A DNA stretch of 64,000 nt from Halopenitus persicus. Its GTDB lineage: Archaea > Halobacteriota > Halobacteria > Halobacteriales > Haloferacaceae. The stretch's first letter is position 1; every line of letters begins with the position of its first letter. This document shows, in pieces, positions 34,135 through 42,775 of the stretch. Location of the stretch: assembly GCF_900107205.1 (NCBI RefSeq), contig NZ_FNPC01000007.1, positions 111,658-175,657 of the forward strand, written 5' to 3'. A program made the translations under genes and the position numbers. The notes beneath the pieces were generated by a model that was given only the letters and a program-made list of their open reading frames with translations, searched no databases and was not told the origin of the DNA.

Positions 34135-35135
34135 CGCTCTTGTGTAGCACATTGTTGATTTCAGAGAGTCGCTTTGACGGCGTATTTGAGCGCTTCTCGT
34201 CCTGGTTTGCGGTAGAGTTCTCGTCTGAGTTGGAACGCTCGGAGATACTGTGTGAGGCGGTCTTTTGAGATGCCTCGATGCGGCGAGAGCCACCGTCGCG
34301 CCAGCGACGCGTGGCTCTCGCAGGTGTTCACGTGGACCGTGTCGTCGGCGTACTCACCGTCTCCGTGAACGACGTATTCGCGGTCGAATGTTTCGTCTTC
34401 TGTAAGCGGATCGTACGCGCAAAATCCGTCGGTATAGACGGTGAGAGGCTCCTGCTGGCGGTCAGTCAGCGGGAGCCGGATCGTCGATTCATCTGCGGAT
34501 TTCGCTGGCACAACGTACCGCTGCTCGGTGCCACGATCCACGAGAACGAACACAGGCGGTTTGTCTTGATCATACGTTCCGCGTCCGCGTCGAGAGAGGC
34601 CGCGAGAGCGCGACCAGCGGTCGCGCTCGCGGCCTTTCAATCCGGCAGAGACATAGAACTCGTCAATTTCAACCGGGCCACAAAGATCGAGTGACGGCGC
34701 GTTGAGCGCTTCGGCGAAGCGCTCGACACGCCTATGGATCGTTTTGTAGGTGACCTCGATTTCGCACTGTAACTGCCTGAGGCTCGTGTTAAACCGCAAA
34801 AACGCATAGATCGAAAACAACCATTTGCGGAGTGCGATCTTCGAGTGAGCGAAGATCGTGCCGGTCTTATCGTTGAATGTGCGGTCGCAATCCTTACAGA
34901 GATACCGCTGAAACTGCCGATAGCTGCCGTTTCTGACCGTTCGGTCAGAACGGCAGCGGGGACAAGTCACACCGTCACGCCAGCGAACCTGTTGCAGCAG
35001 GTCCGCTGCGACCGATTCCGACCCAAACACATCCAGCGGAATCATTCGTGTCGGACACCGCTGACGCGGTGTCCTTGTCCTCTTCGACTCAACAGCGGCA
35101 GCTCAGCAGTATCAACAATCTCCTACAGAAGAGCG
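34135..35135 (-). mobile_element. IS1595-family (ISH4-like) insertion, 1001 bp
   Basis: The 25-bp ends at 34135-34159 and 35111-35135 are inverted repeats agreeing at 22 positions; the inner nine bases ATTGTTGAT are identical. Immediately outside, TTCTCTTT occurs at 34127-34134 and again at 35136-35143, a perfect 8-bp target duplication as expected for IS1595. Length and transposase match the ISH4 group. The exact duplication implies a recent, intact insertion. Confidence 0.95.
34161..35045 (-). CDS. IS1595-family transposase
   Basis: A 294-residue transposase. An N-terminal zinc ribbon is visible (CPRCRSDRTVRNGSYRQFQR, then YLCKDCDRTF), followed by a helix-turn-helix and an ISXO2-like catalytic domain with VEIDEFYVSAGLKG (D), VYTDGFCAYD (D), and NTCESHASLARRWLSPHRGI near the third acidic or N/H residue. 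The gene is intact and lies inside the element with 25-bp ends. A hairpin with arms GGACACCGC and GCGGTGTCC sits just upstream of the start (35053-35074) and may limit expression. Confidence 0.93.
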   Translation of the reverse strand: MIPLDVFGSESVAADLLQQVRWRDGVTCPRCRSDRTVRNGSYRQFQRYLCKDCDRTFNDKTGTIFAHSKIALRKWLFSIYAFLRFNTSLRQLQCEIEVTYKTIHRRVERFAEALNAPSLDLCGPVEIDEFYVSAGLKGRERDRWSRSRGLSRRGRGTYDQDKPPVFVLVDRGTEQRYVVPAKSADESTIRLPLTDRQQEPLTVYTDGFCAYDPLTEDETFDREYVVHGDGEYADDTVHVNTCESHASLARRWLSPHRGISKDRLTQYLRAFQLRRELYRKPGREALKYAVKATL

Positions 35136-35620
35136 TTCTCTTTTTTGTACTCGCTCGTGCTCTGTGACTTCTCTTCCTCGGTTTCAGTTGGGACGGACGG
35201 CACGAGAGCTTCTGTGAGGACATTATTGTCGAGCGCGACTTGCCGGACGCCAGCCACAGTCCGGTTGAGGACTTCTTGGGTGTCATCGCTGAATTGTGCG
35301 TGCGTGTACGAGAGTTGCTGTTGAGTCGGCGTCTTCTCGAGGTCAGTAATATCGAAGTGGAAGCTCTTGACGAGGGTTTGCTTCCGACCGAGCTGTTGCG
35401 CTAATTCATTCTGTGAGATCCCACGGATCCCTTTGAACAGGAGCGTGCGAAACATTTCATCGGTCTCGAAATCGGCCTTGTTCTGGTCGCGGGCGTCCTC
35501 GAGGTCGTCAACTGGAATCGAGAGCTGGCGAATGACGTCCCAGAGGTGGTCTTCGCGCTCACAGAGCGTCTCCGCGTGCACGATGATTGACTGGGCGACC
35601 GCCGACGGGTCACTCGTCAT
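35136..35620 (-). pseudogene. IS4-family transposase, N-terminal part, split by IS1595
   Basis: About 161 codons starting MTSDPSAVAQSIIVHAETLC, with DEMFRTLLFKGIRGISQNEL and LAQQLGRKQTLVKSFHFDIT as a helix-turn-helix region. The frame runs a few codons into the IS1595 end before stopping at 35123. It joins in frame with the catalytic part at 32878-34134 once the insertion is removed. Confidence 0.85.
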
Positions 35621-35917
35621 TATCCCGCCTCCGAGCCGAGCTACTGCACTGGTAGCGTGGCGCTAGCCAGATTGTGGAGTGATTCAGTCCCAGTGTAGCA
35701 CTGCTGAGATAGCGAATATCGGTATAGAATAGAGTAAAATTAGGGTCAGCCATTAGCGTTGGTAGTCTGTCTAGGGCTTGTCACTGCGGATGTATGAAGG
35801 GGTGTGCAGGCTGTAATTGAAGAATTGGTTGTGGCTAAAATACGGTATAGACTGAATACCGGTGTGAGTTATCTATTGGTTGGATTTATAGTGGCTGGTG
35901 GCGAATGCGTGGATACG
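35621..35917. other. Gap between the split transposase and the wHTH gene
   Basis: No gene seen. It should contain the outer end of the IS4-family element and the promoter of the next gene. GATTTATAG at about 35882-35890 is a TATA-like box roughly 30 bases before the ATG at 35918. Confidence 0.45.
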
Positions 35918-36454
35918 ATGGGATTAGACGACCTGGAGGGGTTTCTCCGGCAGAAGGGCGCACCGGAACTCGTCACGGAGATTGGGACAGGAACAGCGAC
36001 GTTTAACGCACTCGTCGACGCGGTTGCGGTGAGTTCTTCGACAGTGTCCTCACGGTTATCCGAGGGTGTTGAACGCGATATTTTCACGGTGAGCCACAGG
36101 CCGACTGAGCATGGAACCGAAAAGCGGTATAAGCTCACAGTGCTTGGACGGCGAATCTATGATTGGGCAGAACAGACGGAATTCGAGCGGAAGGTTCGAA
36201 AACTGCGTCGGCTGCGTCACGAGCGTGATACGTCGTTCGAGCAGCTGATCGGGAAGCTCAACCGAGATATGGAGATCCGCAAGATGGTCGCGGATTCGGA
36301 CCCCTTGGAGGGCGAGGATGTTGACCTGTCAGAGGGCGCATCATTCGTACCGAAAGCTCCGTCAGAGGAAGAGCATCGTGAAGCCAAATTCGAACGCATG
36401 GAAGAATCACTCAAGCCTATTGCGGACGATCAAGCCGAAGAGAGTAGTGAGTGA
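35918..36454 (+). CDS. wHTH regulator, paralogue 1
   Basis: A 178-residue protein. Residues 1-95 form a winged helix (GLDDLEGFLRQKGAPELVTE, VAVSSSTVSSRLSEGVERDI, HRPTEHGTEKRYKLTVLGRR). A basic helical stretch follows (KVRKLRRLRHERDTSFEQLI), then an acidic tail. The gene at 51279-51818 encodes a paralogue with the same layout (SSSTVATRLQDGVEKEL, HRPTDHGTEKRYELT). The ATG at 35918 was chosen to match that paralogue. The two lie on either side of the gas-vesicle region. The target is unknown. Confidence 0.75.
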   Translation: MGLDDLEGFLRQKGAPELVTEIGTGTATFNALVDAVAVSSSTVSSRLSEGVERDIFTVSHRPTEHGTEKRYKLTVLGRRIYDWAEQTEFERKVRKLRRLRHERDTSFEQLIGKLNRDMEIRKMVADSDPLEGEDVDLSEGASFVPKAPSEEEHREAKFERMEESLKPIADDQAEESSE

Positions 36455-36581
36455 AGACGAACTCCTGAACGCTAAGTACAGATAACTTATTTACCATTTC
36501 CAATCTAAGGCCGGAGTATGATTGATTCCCCACATTTTAGGGGTTTCATCGGCTTTCTCGCCGTATTACCACTCTCAAGAC

Positions 36582-36965
36582 ATGTTTGAAACGTGGGCCA
36601 CGAGATTTTCTGATTCCCGAGTACGGCGATTTTGGATACTTGGCCTTGCTGCATTACTCCTACATACTGTCCTCGACCCGCTGCTCACGTATCTTGCAGT
36701 GAATGTCCTGGACGTCGGTGTTGAGACGAATCTGTGGTTAGCGACCTATCTCAATCAAGGTCTGACCACGTTCATTGGTATTCACTTCCCGCTCTATCTG
36801 GGTTCGCTTCTTATGATGAGCGTATTCACGTGGCTGTTTTCACGAGCATCCGAGTCTGAGGCTACGCAACTATACTGGCTCTCGATCGGCACATGGAGTG
36901 CCATCATCCTCTGGGGGATACTAATTGTCGGCAACAATCTCTGGGTACTACTACAGAGCATTTGA
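36582..36965 (+). CDS. Multi-pass membrane protein, function unknown
   Basis: A 127-residue protein starting MFETWATRFSDSRVRRFWIL. Four hydrophobic segments are visible at about 16-40, 57-72, 75-92 and 103-125 (for example FWILGLAALLLHTVLDPLLT). Charged loops are short. It precedes the surface-protein gene at 37028 by 62 bases but no functional link is evident. The ATG at 36582 was chosen because the upstream reading adds a poorly conserved-looking tail. Confidence 0.65.
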   Translation: MFETWATRFSDSRVRRFWILGLAALLLHTVLDPLLTYLAVNVLDVGVETNLWLATYLNQGLTTFIGIHFPLYLGSLLMMSVFTWLFSRASESEATQLYWLSIGTWSAIILWGILIVGNNLWVLLQSI

Positions 36966-37027
36966 TGACAGCCGCAATCGGCACAGGCATCGCGCTTAAG
37001 TCAGTGCCTGAATAAATCCTGATATCC

Positions 37028-39112
37028 GTGGACTTCTGGGACGATAACAGAGCAGTCACCGTGCAAATCGGGGCGATACTGCTATTCGCCACGCTGATTA
37101 TTGCGATGTCTATCTACCAAATGACGATCGTCCCCTCGCAGAATGCGGAAATTGAGTACAAGCACAGCCAAACCGTGCAAAACCAGATGACTGACGTGCG
37201 GAATAGCATTCTGCGAGCCGCTGGCACCGGGACCATACAGCCAGCTTCAGTGACACTCGGCACACAATACCCGACACGAGTCTTCTTAGTGAACCCCCCA
37301 CCAGCAACAGGCACGCTCCAAACCTCAGACGCGGGAGCGATTCAACTGACGAACGTCTCCGCGAACAATGCGGAGACGAACGATTTCTTCGAAGCTATCG
37401 GGGGGACGTGGAATACGTCAACAAAGACGCTCTCGTATGAGCCAAACTACCACGAGTACGATAACGCGCCAAGCATACTCTATGAATCGTCGATTCTCTC
37501 GGTCTACCATCCAGACGCTGAGAATTCCCCCGTAATCCCAGTCTCGGGGCAAGTACTCGTCAACGAGGAGAGCAACACCATCACGTTGGTAGCGTTGAAT
37601 GGATCGCTCAACACCGCCCAGTCGGGCTCGGTAAGTGTTGACCCAGTCTCGTTGAGTGCGCCATATGAGCCAGTGGAAATCACTCCCGAGGGAGACGCGG
37701 AAACAATGACACTCACGATTCCCACAAAGGTCTCACCTGACTTGATGGAGACCCGGACGAGTCTTACTGATGTCTCTCCCGGCCCTCGCAACGGAACTGT
37801 AAACATTACGCTGCGGGGTGACTATACGCTGCGAACCGCAAAAATCGGTGTTGGGAGCGACACTACGGAACCTGGTCCACGGTATCTAACAACGAGTGAA
37901 GATACTGTAGTCCAACCGAATGAGGAATTCACAGTCTCCGTCCGAGACAAATTCAACAACCCGGTCGGCGATCAAAATGTAACTGTGACTGCAAACGGCT
38001 CTGTGGTGGGAAGCACCTCGAAACGAGTGAGTCAATCAGGCGAAGTGACGTTTACCTATACTGGGTCTGGCGAGGATGTGAATATCTCAATCCCTGGCAG
38101 TGGAGAAGAACACAAAGTCATTTTTGAAGGAAAAAGTGGGGGCGGTGGGGATGGTGGGGACGGTGGGGACGGTAGCGTCGACCGTGCCGACATCGCGTTT
38201 GTCGATTCGACGAGTGGGACTCTAAAAACGGTCGGGGCGTCGGGTACGATAACTACCTACGCGGCAGGTGGGAACGTCGAGACAGTTGGGTCGACGATCA
38301 GCGTGGACGCGAACAGCGCGATTGAGGTGACGTTCGTTGACACCAGCGGGAACATCAAGTACATCGACAGCAGCGACAGTAGTCCGACGACTCTCTTGAG
38401 CAGTGTGAGCGCCAAGAAGGACGGCATCGCTGCGGGAACGTGGCAGGGTAGTCCGAAGTCGGTGTTCTTCGCGAACAACAACGACGAAGACGGCCTGTAC
38501 CGGAAAGCTCCCGGTGGAGAACGTCAACTAGTTGCTGCGTTCCCGCAGACGCTGAGGGCAGTCGTTGGAATCGGGGACATCGATAGCGACGGTAGCGACG
38601 AAATCGCCGCGGTGACGAACGGGCAAAAGATTGCCATCTTGGACGACGACGGCAGTACGTACGTGTCCGAGCATCAGCCTGCGTCGAGCAGCGGCCTGGC
38701 AATCGGGAGTGTGGCGGACTACAACGGTGACGGACAGGAACGAATCGCAATTGTGGACGGCAGTAACAACCCAGTGCTGGTGGGGTGTGGAGCTAACCCT
38801 GGCGGCAAGTACAAGTGTAACAGCAAGTGGGGTGGAACGACTACGTTGTCCAGTGCTGGACAGGCGAAGAAGGCTCCGTTCGGGAAGGGTGACATAGACG
38901 GCGATGGTCGGCCCGAGCTGGTGTACGCCGAGAATATCAACAGTCCGGCGGAGTTGTATGGCGTGAGCGTGTCGGGAGACACGGTTTCCGACGAGGCGTA
39001 TGTCACTCGGAGCGACGGGACGCGAATCAAGGTGGTCGTCGCGAAGGGAGTCTCCGAATACGTGGAACCACTCTCGCCATTGCCCTTTGGGAAGATGTTG
39101 TCCGCCGGGTAG
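37028..39112 (+). CDS. Pilin-like surface protein with FG-GAP repeats
   Basis: A 694-residue exported protein with a GTG start. The N-terminus NRAVTVQIGAILLFATLIIA is the hydrophobic helix of archaeal type IV pilin-like/DUF7289 proteins. Beta-rich domains follow to about residue 370, including an Ig-like part (VVQPNEEFTVSVRDKFNNPV). A Gly-Asp-rich linker (GGGGDGGDGGDGS) leads into a C-terminal propeller-like region with three calcium-type repeats: GDIDSDGSDEIAAV, ADYNGDGQERIAIV and GDIDGDGRPELVYA. It probably sits on the cell surface; adhesion is a guess. The C-terminal half after the linker differs in style and may be a fused module. Confidence 0.75.
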   Translation: MDFWDDNRAVTVQIGAILLFATLIIAMSIYQMTIVPSQNAEIEYKHSQTVQNQMTDVRNSILRAAGTGTIQPASVTLGTQYPTRVFLVNPPPATGTLQTSDAGAIQLTNVSANNAETNDFFEAIGGTWNTSTKTLSYEPNYHEYDNAPSILYESSILSVYHPDAENSPVIPVSGQVLVNEESNTITLVALNGSLNTAQSGSVSVDPVSLSAPYEPVEITPEGDAETMTLTIPTKVSPDLMETRTSLTDVSPGPRNGTVNITLRGDYTLRTAKIGVGSDTTEPGPRYLTTSEDTVVQPNEEFTVSVRDKFNNPVGDQNVTVTANGSVVGSTSKRVSQSGEVTFTYTGSGEDVNISIPGSGEEHKVIFEGKSGGGGDGGDGGDGSVDRADIAFVDSTSGTLKTVGASGTITTYAAGGNVETVGSTISVDANSAIEVTFVDTSGNIKYIDSSDSSPTTLLSSVSAKKDGIAAGTWQGSPKSVFFANNNDEDGLYRKAPGGERQLVAAFPQTLRAVVGIGDIDSDGSDEIAAVTNGQKIAILDDDGSTYVSEHQPASSSGLAIGSVADYNGDGQERIAIVDGSNNPVLVGCGANPGGKYKCNSKWGGTTTLSSAGQAKKAPFGKGDIDGDGRPELVYAENINSPAELYGVSVSGDTVSDEAYVTRSDGTRIKVVVAKGVSEYVEPLSPLPFGKMLSAG

Positions 39113-39591
39113 AGCTGACGTTGTCGAAGCGTAGCGGGTAGGAGTGACGCGGCAGCATCACCTAGTATGCCCCTAGCCATATAACTCCCACATGACGACT
39201 CCTTTTTCGTGTATTAATCGAGCGAATTACCTGTTAAAGTCGCATCCCTACTGAGCGGCTGTTTCACCGTAGATAGTATTTGACCAATAGAATTTCCACA
39301 GAGGTATGTTTCCTAATTGGTGGTTTGTAGAAATCCAAACGCCGAATCTGTGCCGACTGGTCTTTCGGATACTGCCTCGTTACGTGGGCGGATAGGCCGC
39401 CTCCGAAGGACGGTTCGGAATCCGCTCCGTTCCGACCGATTCCTACTTGCGAATAGGCGTGCCTGTCACTTAAACGTCAGCGTCGGAAGATCAGGGGAGG
39501 TTGTCCAACGTTGAACCTCTCCCAAGTGACGGCGCGTATCCACGGCGTGAACGCCGTGGTATTGCGAATATTCAGCGTATAACAAGGGCGG
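39113..39591. other. Gap with repeat core and IS605-type end debris
   Basis: No gene. It holds the dispersed-repeat core at 39247-39268, and at 39540-39559 a palindrome with arms CCACGGCG and CGCCGTGG around TGAA, typical of tnpB-element ends. The tnpB relic begins at about 39592. Confidence 0.5.
39247..39268 (-). repeat. Dispersed repeat core, copy 6
   Basis: The reverse complement contains GTGAAACAGCCGCTCAGTAG, identical to the core of copies 1 and 3, but the longer flanking unit is not recognisable here. It is 20 kb from the other copies. Confidence 0.7.
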
Positions 39592-40326
39592 TGAGTGGTT
39601 CCTTCATCTCCGTACAAAGCCGGAGGTGGAGTCTGACACGGTGGATCAGGCAACGACCGGGCACCCGACGGTCCTCGGCGTTCACAAGAGCAAAGCTCTT
39701 GTGCAGCCCATCAGAAATCTTTGATTTCTGAGGACGTTGACCTCAACGTGAACCAACTCGCTGTCACCTCGACCGGCACGTTCTGGAGTGGTCACGAATT
39801 CGACCACTGGCGACGGGAGTACGAGAAACGGCGTGGTTCGCTCCAACAGTGTGGGAGCCGTCATGCCCACGAAAACATCCAAGCGGTCGGTCGCAAGGAG
39901 ACAGGTCGGTTCACGATGATGCTCCACCGGATTGCCAATGGCATCATCGAGGAAGCCACCGAAAACGGCTGTACGGTCATCGCCTTCGAGGAGTTGACCG
40001 GCATCCGCGACCGCCTCTCCGGTGCGTCGTGGGGGCACAAGTGGGCCTTCGATTAGTTGTACGAGTACGTCGAATACAAGACCGAGTTGTATGGCATCGA
40101 CGTAGAGCAGGTGGACCCGGAGAACACGTCACGGCGGTGTTCGCACTGTGGGTTCACCCATCCAGACAACCGCAATGGTGAGGAGTTCGTGTGCCTGAAA
40201 TGCGGGTACGAGAACCACGCCGACTACAACGCCGCAAAGAACGTCGGTTTACGCTATCTCCGTCGTAACCAAACTGGGGACGGCGGAGGCATGCTCAAAA
40301 ATCAAAGATTTTTGGCATGCCACTGA
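39592..40326 (+). pseudogene. tnpB: tnpB relic broken by truncation, hairpin insertions and a stop
   Basis: Translation shows [20 protein letters not shown] and TGHPTVLGV, an insertion, then [29 protein letters not shown], a TAG stop at 40054-40056, and [20 protein letters not shown] with the zinc finger CSHCG-CLKCG and [10 protein letters not shown]. The RuvC-like D, E and D positions are all recognisable. The N-terminal half is gone. A 56-bp twin hairpin splits the first RuvC motif at 39683-39738, and another lies near the 3' end at 40290-40342. It is related to the intact gene at 60460. Confidence 0.88.
39683..39738. repeat. Twin-hairpin insertion 1
   Basis: Two perfect 9-bp hairpins with 3-base loops lie in tandem: arm CACAAGAGC, loop AAA (39683-39703), and arm TCAGAAATC, loop TTT (39711-39731), with linker CAGCCCA. 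The interrupted tnpB codons resume exactly after it. CGTT is present on both sides (39679-39682 and 39735-39738), consistent with a 4-bp target duplication. Confidence 0.8.
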
Positions 40327-40342
40327 GCTTAGCTCAGTGAGC
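40290..40342. repeat. Twin-hairpin insertion 2
   Basis: Arm AAAAATC with loop AAA (40297-40313) and arm CACTGAGC with loop TTA (40321-40339). It interrupts the 3' part of the tnpB relic; the intact relative at 61640-61680 has APVDVRINGGMLN where this relic, minus the insertion, gives PVGVRLNHGMLN. In reverse orientation insertion 1 has the same order of an A/T-rich hairpin containing AAATC-AAA-GATTT and then a GAGC/GCTC hairpin. Confidence 0.75.
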
Positions 40343-40474
40343 ACACCCGTAGGCGTGCGCTTGAATCACGGGATGTTGAACGCGAACGGGGAGTATGAAC
40401 CCCCTGCCGGAGAGTCCGGCCAGAGCGGGAGTCCACGCGAAAGCCCCCCCCCTCAACGAAGCGAACGGCGATAG

Positions 40475-40520
40475 CGCGGAACGGAGTTCCGCGGACCATT
40501 CGAGCGGGCCTCCGGCCCGC
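40475..40520. repeat. Twin-hairpin insertion 3
   Basis: Arm CGCGGAAC with loop GGA (40475-40493), then arm GCGGGCC with loop TCC (40504-40520). It lies in the right end of the broken tnpB element, whose last bases (GTAGGGTGGGGTAGTTTACT) are the same as at 61780-61799 beside the intact relative. Confidence 0.75.
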
Positions 40521-40554
40521 GAGAAGAAACCGTGAGCGAGTAGGGTGGGGTAGT

Positions 40555-41319
40555 TTACTCGGTCCGTTCGAGGTGAGCGGCGATGGCTTGAAATCGCTCG
40601 TCCATGTCTGTCGTTTCCGCGTGACTGAAGACGGAGGTCCCGTTCGTCCACGCACGTTTGATCCCGACCCGGTTCCGGATTCGCCAGAGGGGGAGCGACT
40701 CGTACTGCTCGTCGAACCACTCCAGCATCCGGTTGGCCTCACCGTCGACCTCGATTCGGTTGACGACGAGCCCGACCGTGTCGATGTCGACACCGTATCC
40801 GTCCTCGAGCGTATTGACGTGCTCGAACAGAATATCCATCGCGTGTCGGGACGCCTCTTCGGGTAACGCCGGGATGAGGACATTTCGACAGGCGAGGAGC
40901 GCGTTGTCCGTAAGTAGCCCCAGCGATGGGGGTGCGTCGACGACGATGTAGTCGTAGTCGGCGTGTAGCTCGTCCAGGGCCATCCACAGCCGCTCACGCC
41001 CGCGCATCGCCGTCTGCAACTCGGACTCCGCATTGAACATATCGATGTGGGAGGGGAGCACATCGAACTCTTCGTGTGAACGAATCACCGCGTCGATCTG
41101 CTGTTGCGCGTCGAGATCCGTGAGTATATCGTACAGGGAGACCCCGTCGTCGGTGTAGGACGCATCGAGACCGAGTCCGACCGTTCCGTTCCCCTGTGCA
41201 TCGAGGTCGACGAACAGAACGTCGTGCCTGCGGTCGGAGAGGGCTCCGGCGACGTTGATCGCAGTCGTCGTCTTCCCCACACCGCCTTTCTCGTTCGCTA
41301 CGGTCAGTCGCTGGGCCAT
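40555..41319 (-). CDS. parA: ParA/MinD-type ATPase behind gvpO
   Basis: A 254-residue ATPase of the ParA/Soj group. The deviant Walker A is KGGVGKTTT (K11 to T17 region) and the switch is VFVDLDAQGNGTVGLGL (read LFVDLDAQGN). YIVVDAPPSLGLLTDNAL is the Walker B region. No N-terminal HTH and no ParB partner in the window. It begins 28 bases after the gvpO stop on the same strand, so it is probably co-transcribed as gvpA-C-N-O-parA. A role in positioning or partitioning gas vesicles is plausible, since ParA-type ATPases do this for other large cytoplasmic bodies; a plasmid partition role is the alternative. Confidence 0.85.
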   Translation of the reverse strand: MAQRLTVANEKGGVGKTTTAINVAGALSDRRHDVLFVDLDAQGNGTVGLGLDASYTDDGVSLYDILTDLDAQQQIDAVIRSHEEFDVLPSHIDMFNAESELQTAMRGRERLWMALDELHADYDYIVVDAPPSLGLLTDNALLACRNVLIPALPEEASRHAMDILFEHVNTLEDGYGVDIDTVGLVVNRIEVDGEANRMLEWFDEQYESLPLWRIRNRVGIKRAWTNGTSVFSHAETTDMDERFQAIAAHLERTE

Positions 41320-41347
41320 ATATATCTCTCGTGTTTTCGACGCACCG

Positions 41348-41707
41348 CTACAGTTCCTCTTTCATGTCGCCCCGACGATAGCGTTCTAGGAGCTCGTAGC
41401 CCGTGACGGTCCCCGTCTCGTCGAGCGTGATCTCGTAGCGACCGATGATGTCTTGGGTATCGGGTACGGCGTTCCGTTCGACGACCTCGACGACGGTCCG
41501 CCAGCCTTCGTCGTTTGGCTCGGCTTTGATGATTCCCTCGAACTGGTGTTCTAACAGGTCCTGTGCCGCCTCTCGTGCTCGCTTCTGCGCATCGGCGAGA
41601 GTGAATGAATCGGCCGACGGCGAGGACTCCCCGTCGGACGCTGGTGGTGTCTCGTCGTCCTCGTCGCCTTCTTCGCGTTCAGATTGATCGTTTGCTGGAT
41701 CTGCCAT
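41348..41707 (-). CDS. gvpO: GvpO, gas-vesicle accessory/regulatory protein
   Basis: A 119-residue GvpO protein. The acidic N-terminal 35 residues precede the conserved domain ([65 protein letters not shown]). GvpO is required for gas-vesicle formation in Halobacterium and affects transcript levels or stability. It is 24 bases after gvpN and 28 bases before the ParA gene. Confidence 0.95.
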   Translation of the reverse strand: MADPANDQSEREEGDEDDETPPASDGESSPSADSFTLADAQKRAREAAQDLLEHQFEGIIKAEPNDEGWRTVVEVVERNAVPDTQDIIGRYEITLDETGTVTGYELLERYRRGDMKEEL

Positions 41708-41731
41708 GCTTCTATGTAGAGACCCCGGATA

Positions 41732-42775
41732 TTAAGAAAGGCCGACTTCCATGTCGTCGATCGCGGATTCTATCTCCTCGCGCAGCTCGCGAACGTCGCT
41801 CCGCTGGGCAACCTTCGATGCCAGCACGTCGGTACAGACGTCGGTCAGGACGGCCTGGTCGACGGTGTCGACGGTGGTGGCGCCTTCGGCAGCCATGATT
41901 GCGGCCCGGGTGCCCACGGTGATATCGAGCCGCTCGCGGAGTTCACGCAGGACCTGCACGATGTCCTCGACGTTCGTGCCGGTCGACCCGTCGACGTGCG
42001 CCCGGACGATCTCGATCTCCGTGTCGAGATCGTAGAAGTCCATGTAGATCCCGATGAGGCGGTCGAGCAGGGCGTCTTGCGGCTCGTGGACGCCGGCGTA
42101 CTCGACGGAGTTCGAGGTCAGGATGGTTCGGAACTCGGGATGCACGTCCACGTACCGGGATTTACCGCGTTTCCCCGGCAGTTCGAGCACACCCTCCTCG
42201 AAGACCGACAACAGCACGTTGTTCGCGACGGGCTTGGTTCGGGAGAACTCGTTGTAGACCAGCGTCGCCCCCTCTTGCACGGCGAGCGTCAGGGGGTTGT
42301 CAACCCACCGGTCACGGATGATGTCCTTGCTCTTGACGACGTTGTGGATGAACTGGTCGCGCTCCGAGATACGCTCTTTTTCGGCGTATTCGCCGACGAG
42401 ATCGCTGGTCGTGAGTTCGGCGTCGCCGTTGATCCAGACGACCGGCCGATCGCGCTCGCGCGCGACGTGCATCGCCAGCGACGTTTTCCCACAGCCGGTC
42501 GGTCCGATCAGGTGAGTGGGTCGTCCGACGTCGAGCCACCGCTCCATCCGCGTTTCGACTCGATTGACCGATTCGGTCTCGACGAAGGACTGTTCCTCCG
42601 GGACGAACCCCTCGTCGATATGGGCGGACGACTCCTGACGACGAGCGCCGTTCTGTCTCTCGAGACGCTCGATCTCCTTATCATCACGGCTCTGCGATCG
42701 CCCCTGTTTCTTGTCGCCGCGTGAGGAGCGGATCTGCGACCCTCGGACCTTGCGCTTACGGGACTCGTTCGTCAT
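41732..42775 (-). CDS. gvpN: GvpN, MoxR-like AAA ATPase
   Basis: A 347-residue AAA+ protein. Walker A is GPTGCGKTSLAMHV, and the segments LVYNEFSRTKPVANNVLLSV and ILTSNSVEYAGVHEPQDALL contain the Walker B and sensor regions typical of GvpN and MoxR ATPases. About 50 basic, polar residues precede the domain. GvpN supports vesicle growth and binds GvpC. It overlaps gvpC by 4 bp. Confidence 0.97.
   Translation of the reverse strand: MTNESRKRKVRGSQIRSSRGDKKQGRSQSRDDKEIERLERQNGARRQESSAHIDEGFVPEEQSFVETESVNRVETRMERWLDVGRPTHLIGPTGCGKTSLAMHVARERDRPVVWINGDAELTTSDLVGEYAEKERISERDQFIHNVVKSKDIIRDRWVDNPLTLAVQEGATLVYNEFSRTKPVANNVLLSVFEEGVLELPGKRGKSRYVDVHPEFRTILTSNSVEYAGVHEPQDALLDRLIGIYMDFYDLDTEIEIVRAHVDGSTGTNVEDIVQVLRELRERLDITVGTRAAIMAAEGATTVDTVDQAVLTDVCTDVLASKVAQRSDVRELREEIESAIDDMEVGLS

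Noticed and set aside
35053..35074. Perfect hairpin upstream of the IS1595 transposase as another twin-hairpin insertion
   Set aside because: It is a single hairpin with a 4-base loop inside the element, more like a regulatory stem in the IS leader.
40555..41319. The ParA gene as proof of a nearby replication origin or partition locus
   Set aside because: No ParB, no Orc/Cdc6 or RepH gene and no iteron-like repeats were found nearby; the gvp operon context is the stronger link.
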